From: Terriglobales bacterium
GTDB taxonomy: Bacteria > Acidobacteriota > Terriglobia > Terriglobales > Acidobacteriaceae
Assembly: GCA_019241735.1 (NCBI GenBank)
Contig: JAFAWN010000256.1
Coordinates: 1-8,652, forward strand
Reading direction: 5' to 3'
Length of the DNA: 8,652 bases
Shown: positions 6,215-8,652 of the stretch, one piece after another
Layout: each line of letters begins with the position of its first letter
Numbering within the stretch: position 1 is the first letter of the stretch
Translations under genes and position numbers: made by a program
Notes under the pieces: model-generated
Told to the model about the DNA's origin: nothing
What the model saw: the letters and a program-made list of their open reading frames with translations, nothing else
The model's database searches: none

Positions 6215-6243
6215 CGGCCATGGTTTTCCGGCCATGCTATACT
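6215..6243 (+). promoter_or_regulatory. Extended -10 promoter with direct repeat CGGCCATG, for the S41 protease gene
   Basis: TGCTATACT (6235-6243) is an extended -10 element (TGn plus TATACT, 5 of 6 to TATAAT), about 55 nt before the chosen ATG. No -35 consensus is present. Instead, an exact 8-bp direct repeat CGGCCATG occurs at 6215-6222 and 6229-6236, a 14-bp period; the first copy covers the -35 position and the second abuts the -10. This arrangement suits an activator or repressor site, by inference. The leader also has a 5-bp hairpin (AGGGC 6262-6266, GCCCT 6275-6279) just before the ribosome binding site. Confidence 0.5.
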
Positions 6244-6284
6244 TCGTTTAAATGCGGTCGCAGGGCCTTTTCACGCCCTAACCG

Positions 6285-6289
6285 AAGGA
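6285..6289 (+). promoter_or_regulatory. Ribosome binding site that decides the S41 protease start
   Basis: AAGGA lies 8 nt before the ATG at 6298 but only 2 nt before the ATG at 6292. This favours the second ATG and rules against the long upstream extension of the frame. Confidence 0.6.
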
Positions 6290-6297
6290 AAATGCAG

Positions 6298-7890
6298 ATG
6301 GCCCGCAGTTCTCGTCGCGCTCTTTTCGTGGTGGTTTTATTTCTCGTAACTTGCGGCTTCTTAGGGATCTTATTCGCCCAAAAGAACCCCGCATCCGCCC
6401 CCGGCGGTGACTCTGATATTCGCGAGAGCCTGCACCAATTCACTCAGGTTTACGATCTGGTCGAACAGAACTATGCCGAGCCGGTCAACGCGGACAAAGC
6501 CATTTACGACGGCGCCATCCCCGGCATGCTGCATGTACTCGATCCGCACTCGAATTTTTTTGACCCCAAAGCTTATTCCTTGCTCAAAGAAGATCAGCGC
6601 GGCAAGTACTACGGCGTGGGAATGACTGTAGGCCCGCGAAATAACAAGGTCATCGTCATTGCTCCGTTTGTGGGAACTCCGGCCTACAAGGCTGGTATTC
6701 GACCGGGAGACATTATTGTTGCCGTAGATGGCAAGCCTACCGACAACATGAGTACCGCCGATGTAGCCGACCTGCTGAAAGGCCCCAAGGGCACCACGGT
6801 GCATATCACCATTCTGCGCGAAGGCGCGGAGAAGCCTCTGGATTTCGCCGTGGTTCGGGATGAGATTCCGCGGTACAGCGTGGACTTACATTTCCTGATC
6901 AAGCCGGGCATCGGATACATGCATATTTCCGGGTTCAACGAGACAACGGAGCACGAAGTTGCTGACGCGTTAGAGGGAATGGGCGATTTGAAGGGCCTGG
7001 TTCTCGACTTGCGCCAGAATCCCGGGGGGCTGCTGAATGAAGGCGTCGGAGTGGCTGACAAGTTCCTTCATAAAGGCCAGTTGATCGTCTCCCACCATGG
7101 CCGCAATTCGCCGGAAAAGCGATACACAGCAGCGCATGGTAATGGCGGCAAAGATTATCCCCTGGTGGTGCTGGTAAATCGCGGAACAGCATCGGCCGCT
7201 GAAATTGTGGCGGGATCGATTCAGGACCACGACCGCGGCCTCATCGCGGGTGAGACTACGTTTGGAAAAGGCCTGGTGCAGACTGTTTATCCGGTATCGG
7301 AAAATACCGGACTCACCCTGACCACCGCAAAGTACTACACCCCCAGCGGACGCCTTATCCAGCGCGATTATTCGAATGTTTCCCTCTACGAGTACTACTT
7401 CAATCGTGAGAACGAGGAAAACAGCGCGGGGCATGAGGTCAAGCTGACCGACAGCGGACGACCGGTTTATGGCGGCGGCGGGATTACGCCCGATGTGAAA
7501 ATCGATCCCATCAAGAGCAATCACTTCCAGGACACGCTGCTGCAGCACTACGCTTTTTTCAATTTTGCCAAGCACTATATCGTCGTGCACCATCCCAACA
7601 AGAACTTCGAGGTGGACGATGCCATCATGCAGGAATTCCACCGCTTCCTGGATGAGGAAAAGGTACCCTACACCGAAGCAGATCTGGTACAAAACGCGGA
7701 GTGGGTGCGGGACAACATCCGCAGCGAAGTTTTTGTTGATGCTTTCGGGCAGGAGGAAGGCCTGAAGATCAAAGCCGAAACCGATCCTGAGATCATTAAG
7801 GCGCTCGAGCTTCTGCCCCAGGCAAAACAACTGGCTGAGAATGCCCGACGGGTAGTCGCAGAACGCAGTTCGAATCCGCTGAACCGCTAG
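6298..7890 (+). CDS. S41 family carboxyl-terminal processing protease (Ctp-like)
   Basis: The 530-residue protein is a C-terminal processing peptidase of the envelope. Residues 7-27 form a signal sequence or membrane anchor after a basic ARSSRR start. A helical region contains DGAIPGMLHVLDPHSNFF (71-88), a family signature. A PDZ domain spans about 103-185 (KYYGVGMTV, AGIRPGDIIVAVDGKPT). The catalytic core follows, with GYMHISGF (206-213), LVLDLRQNPGG (234-244) and the Ser-Lys dyad: S299 in GTASAAEI and K324 in FGKGLVQ, with Q328 nearby. PSGRLIQ (349-355) and GGGITPDV complete the core, and a helical C-terminal extension of about 120 residues ends the protein. Substrates are not predictable; family members trim C-termini of periplasmic or lipoproteins. 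The frame is open upstream to 6016, but that part is the antisense of tatA/B and leader. The ATG at 6298 has the best-spaced AAGGA. Confidence 0.95.
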   Translation: MARSSRRALFVVVLFLVTCGFLGILFAQKNPASAPGGDSDIRESLHQFTQVYDLVEQNYAEPVNADKAIYDGAIPGMLHVLDPHSNFFDPKAYSLLKEDQRGKYYGVGMTVGPRNNKVIVIAPFVGTPAYKAGIRPGDIIVAVDGKPTDNMSTADVADLLKGPKGTTVHITILREGAEKPLDFAVVRDEIPRYSVDLHFLIKPGIGYMHISGFNETTEHEVADALEGMGDLKGLVLDLRQNPGGLLNEGVGVADKFLHKGQLIVSHHGRNSPEKRYTAAHGNGGKDYPLVVLVNRGTASAAEIVAGSIQDHDRGLIAGETTFGKGLVQTVYPVSENTGLTLTTAKYYTPSGRLIQRDYSNVSLYEYYFNRENEENSAGHEVKLTDSGRPVYGGGGITPDVKIDPIKSNHFQDTLLQHYAFFNFAKHYIVVHHPNKNFEVDDAIMQEFHRFLDEEKVPYTEADLVQNAEWVRDNIRSEVFVDAFGQEEGLKIKAETDPEIIKALELLPQAKQLAENARRVVAERSSNPLNR

Positions 7891-7942
7891 ATCGCTGGCA
7901 GATGGCGGCCCCAGGCGTGGCTTCGCGTTACTCTGACCAACC

Positions 7943-8479
7943 ATGAAGTCTGCGGTATGGATTCTGGCGGCCGTGATTGCCGCCGCCGCCGGGGTTACCG
8001 ACTGGCGCTCCCGCCGCATCCCCAACTGGATTACTGTCCCCGGACTATTCGCCGGTCTTCTCCTGAACTTTTACGTTTACGGCCTGGCCGGAGTGGAGCA
8101 GTCCTTACTCGGAATAGCATTGGGGCTGGCACTGCTATTTCCCTTCCTGTGGATCCGGGCGCTGGGGGCCGGAGATTGGAAATTGATGGGGGCGATAGGC
8201 GCTGTGGTTGGGCCGCACCACTTGCTCATAGTGCTGTTGTGGACGGTGCTGGTAAACGGGGCCATGGCTGCGGCTATGATTCTGTGGAAGAAGCGCGTTC
8301 GCCAGACGGCCTACAACCTCGGACATATGCTGGCATCCATTTTCGCGTTCCAGTTGCCCGGCCGGGAATTTACAATCGATAATCCGGAGTCGATCAAGGT
8401 GCCGTTCGGAGTGGCAGCGGCCATCGCGGTAATTCTTTACAGCGCCCGGCAATTATGGATGATGAGGCTCGCTGCATGA
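7943..8479 (+). CDS. A24 family prepilin peptidase (TadV/CpaA type)
   Basis: The 178-residue integral membrane protein is a short, TadV/CpaA-style aspartic prepilin peptidase that lacks the N-terminal methyltransferase domain of PilD. The two catalytic aspartates are visible: D20 in GVTDWRSRRIPN, followed by the typical basic RR-IPN stretch, and D78 in the GxGD motif (LGAGDWKLMG). Four or more hydrophobic helices fill the rest. It cleaves the leader of Flp pilins and TadE/TadF pseudopilins at the cytoplasmic face of the inner membrane. The ATG at 7943 is 52 nt after the S41 stop and has no clear Shine-Dalgarno sequence. The C-terminus (Ser126 on) is longer than the minimal catalytic core. The stop overlaps the TadE-like start as ATGA, which supports a tad locus continuing to the right. 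Confidence 0.93.
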   Translation: MKSAVWILAAVIAAAAGVTDWRSRRIPNWITVPGLFAGLLLNFYVYGLAGVEQSLLGIALGLALLFPFLWIRALGAGDWKLMGAIGAVVGPHHLLIVLLWTVLVNGAMAAAMILWKKRVRQTAYNLGHMLASIFAFQLPGREFTIDNPESIKVPFGVAAAIAVILYSARQLWMMRLAA

Positions 8480-8652
8480 TCCTGCCCGATAAGAACTTCG
8501 TGATAAAAGCCGGACGGGAAACCAGCGGCCAGGAGATCGCCGAGGCGGCGCTGGTGCTTCCCATGCTCTTCCTCCTGTTTCTGGGAATCTTCTGGGTGGC
8601 GCGTGCCTATAACATTTATGCGACGGTCACTCAGGCGGCGCGCGCAGGCGCC
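8476..8652 (+). CDS. TadE-like pilus assembly pseudopilin, 5' part only
   Basis: The 59 visible codons run off the right edge. After a short, basic N-terminus (KNFVIKAGRETSG) comes GQEIAEAALVLPMLFLLFL, the TadE/TadG-type signature, a hydrophobic helix and then TQAARAGA, the usual AAR-GA end of the TadE-like segment. Gly18 followed by Glu at +5 (E23) fits a type IV prepilin cleavage site, so the neighbouring peptidase could process it; the Tyr usual at +6 in Flp pilins is Ala here. The ATG at 8476 overlaps the peptidase stop (ATGA), and GAGG lies 8 nt upstream. TadE-like proteins act as minor pseudopilins in Tad pilus assembly. The 3' end is not visible, so a TadG-like longer protein is not excluded. 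Confidence 0.87.
   Translation, partial: MILPDKNFVIKAGRETSGQEIAEAALVLPMLFLLFLGIFWVARAYNIYATVTQAARAGA

Noticed and set aside
6016..6297. Upstream extension of the S41 protease by 94 codons
   Set aside because: It is antisense to the TatA/B-like gene, adds non-conserved residues before the signal sequence, and the AAGGA site fits the ATG at 6298.
6970..8025. A 351-codon open frame on the minus strand across the S41 protease gene
   Set aside because: It is fully antisense to a protein with intact PDZ, Ser299 and Lys324 motifs, shows no family resemblance of its own, and spans the gap and the start of the next gene.
1..8652. Mobile elements, CRISPR arrays, tRNA, rRNA and phage genes
   Set aside because: No transposase or integrase motifs, no regularly spaced repeats and no RNA gene signatures were seen on either strand.

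Overview
The window looks like chromosomal DNA from a moderately GC-rich, didermic-type bacterium. The gene set and protein flavour suggest an acidobacterium (Terriglobia-like): a TatB-like plus TatC pair, a glutaminyl-cyclase-like M28 enzyme, a Ctp-type S41 protease next to Tad pilus genes, and a MenG/UbiE gene beside aroB. This assignment is inferred from protein resemblance only; there is no rRNA or other phylogenetic marker here.

Layout, left to right. On the minus strand, aroB (185-1312) is followed by the 5' part of a ubiE/menG methyltransferase that runs off the left edge (1-145). An 82-bp divergent gap separates aroB from nadB on the plus strand (1395-2960). nadB converges on a minus-strand block. 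Read in transcription order, that block is a TatA/TatB-family gene (6099-5734), tatC (5741-4968), an M28 glutaminyl-cyclase-like metalloenzyme (4971-4000) and a TerC/Alx-family membrane protein (3900-2983). The first three genes overlap head to tail and look translationally coupled. A terminator-like hairpin with a T run separates the third from terC. A 198-bp divergent region (6100-6297) then leads to a plus-strand S41 carboxyl-terminal processing protease (6298-7890), a TadV/CpaA-type prepilin peptidase (7943-8479) and the first 59 codons of a TadE-like pseudopilin (8476 to the right edge).

How they fit together: AroB feeds the shikimate pathway to chorismate, from which menaquinone is made, and MenG/UbiE does the last methylation of that quinone. 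NadB starts de novo NAD synthesis. The tat genes build the folded-protein export channel; the coupled M28 enzyme is itself predicted to be exported, apparently by Sec. The right end is the start of a Tad (tight adherence) pilus locus in which the peptidase and a likely substrate overlap by ATGA.

No mobile element, CRISPR array, tRNA or rRNA was seen. Most of the window is housekeeping genes. The less ordinary signals are a long inverted repeat inside the 5' end of ubiE, a large bulged inverted repeat plus a direct repeat in the tatA/ctp divergent region, the tatB-like/tatC/glutaminyl-cyclase coupling, and several starts without a Shine-Dalgarno sequence, two of them with -10-like hexamers only 7-8 nt upstream.
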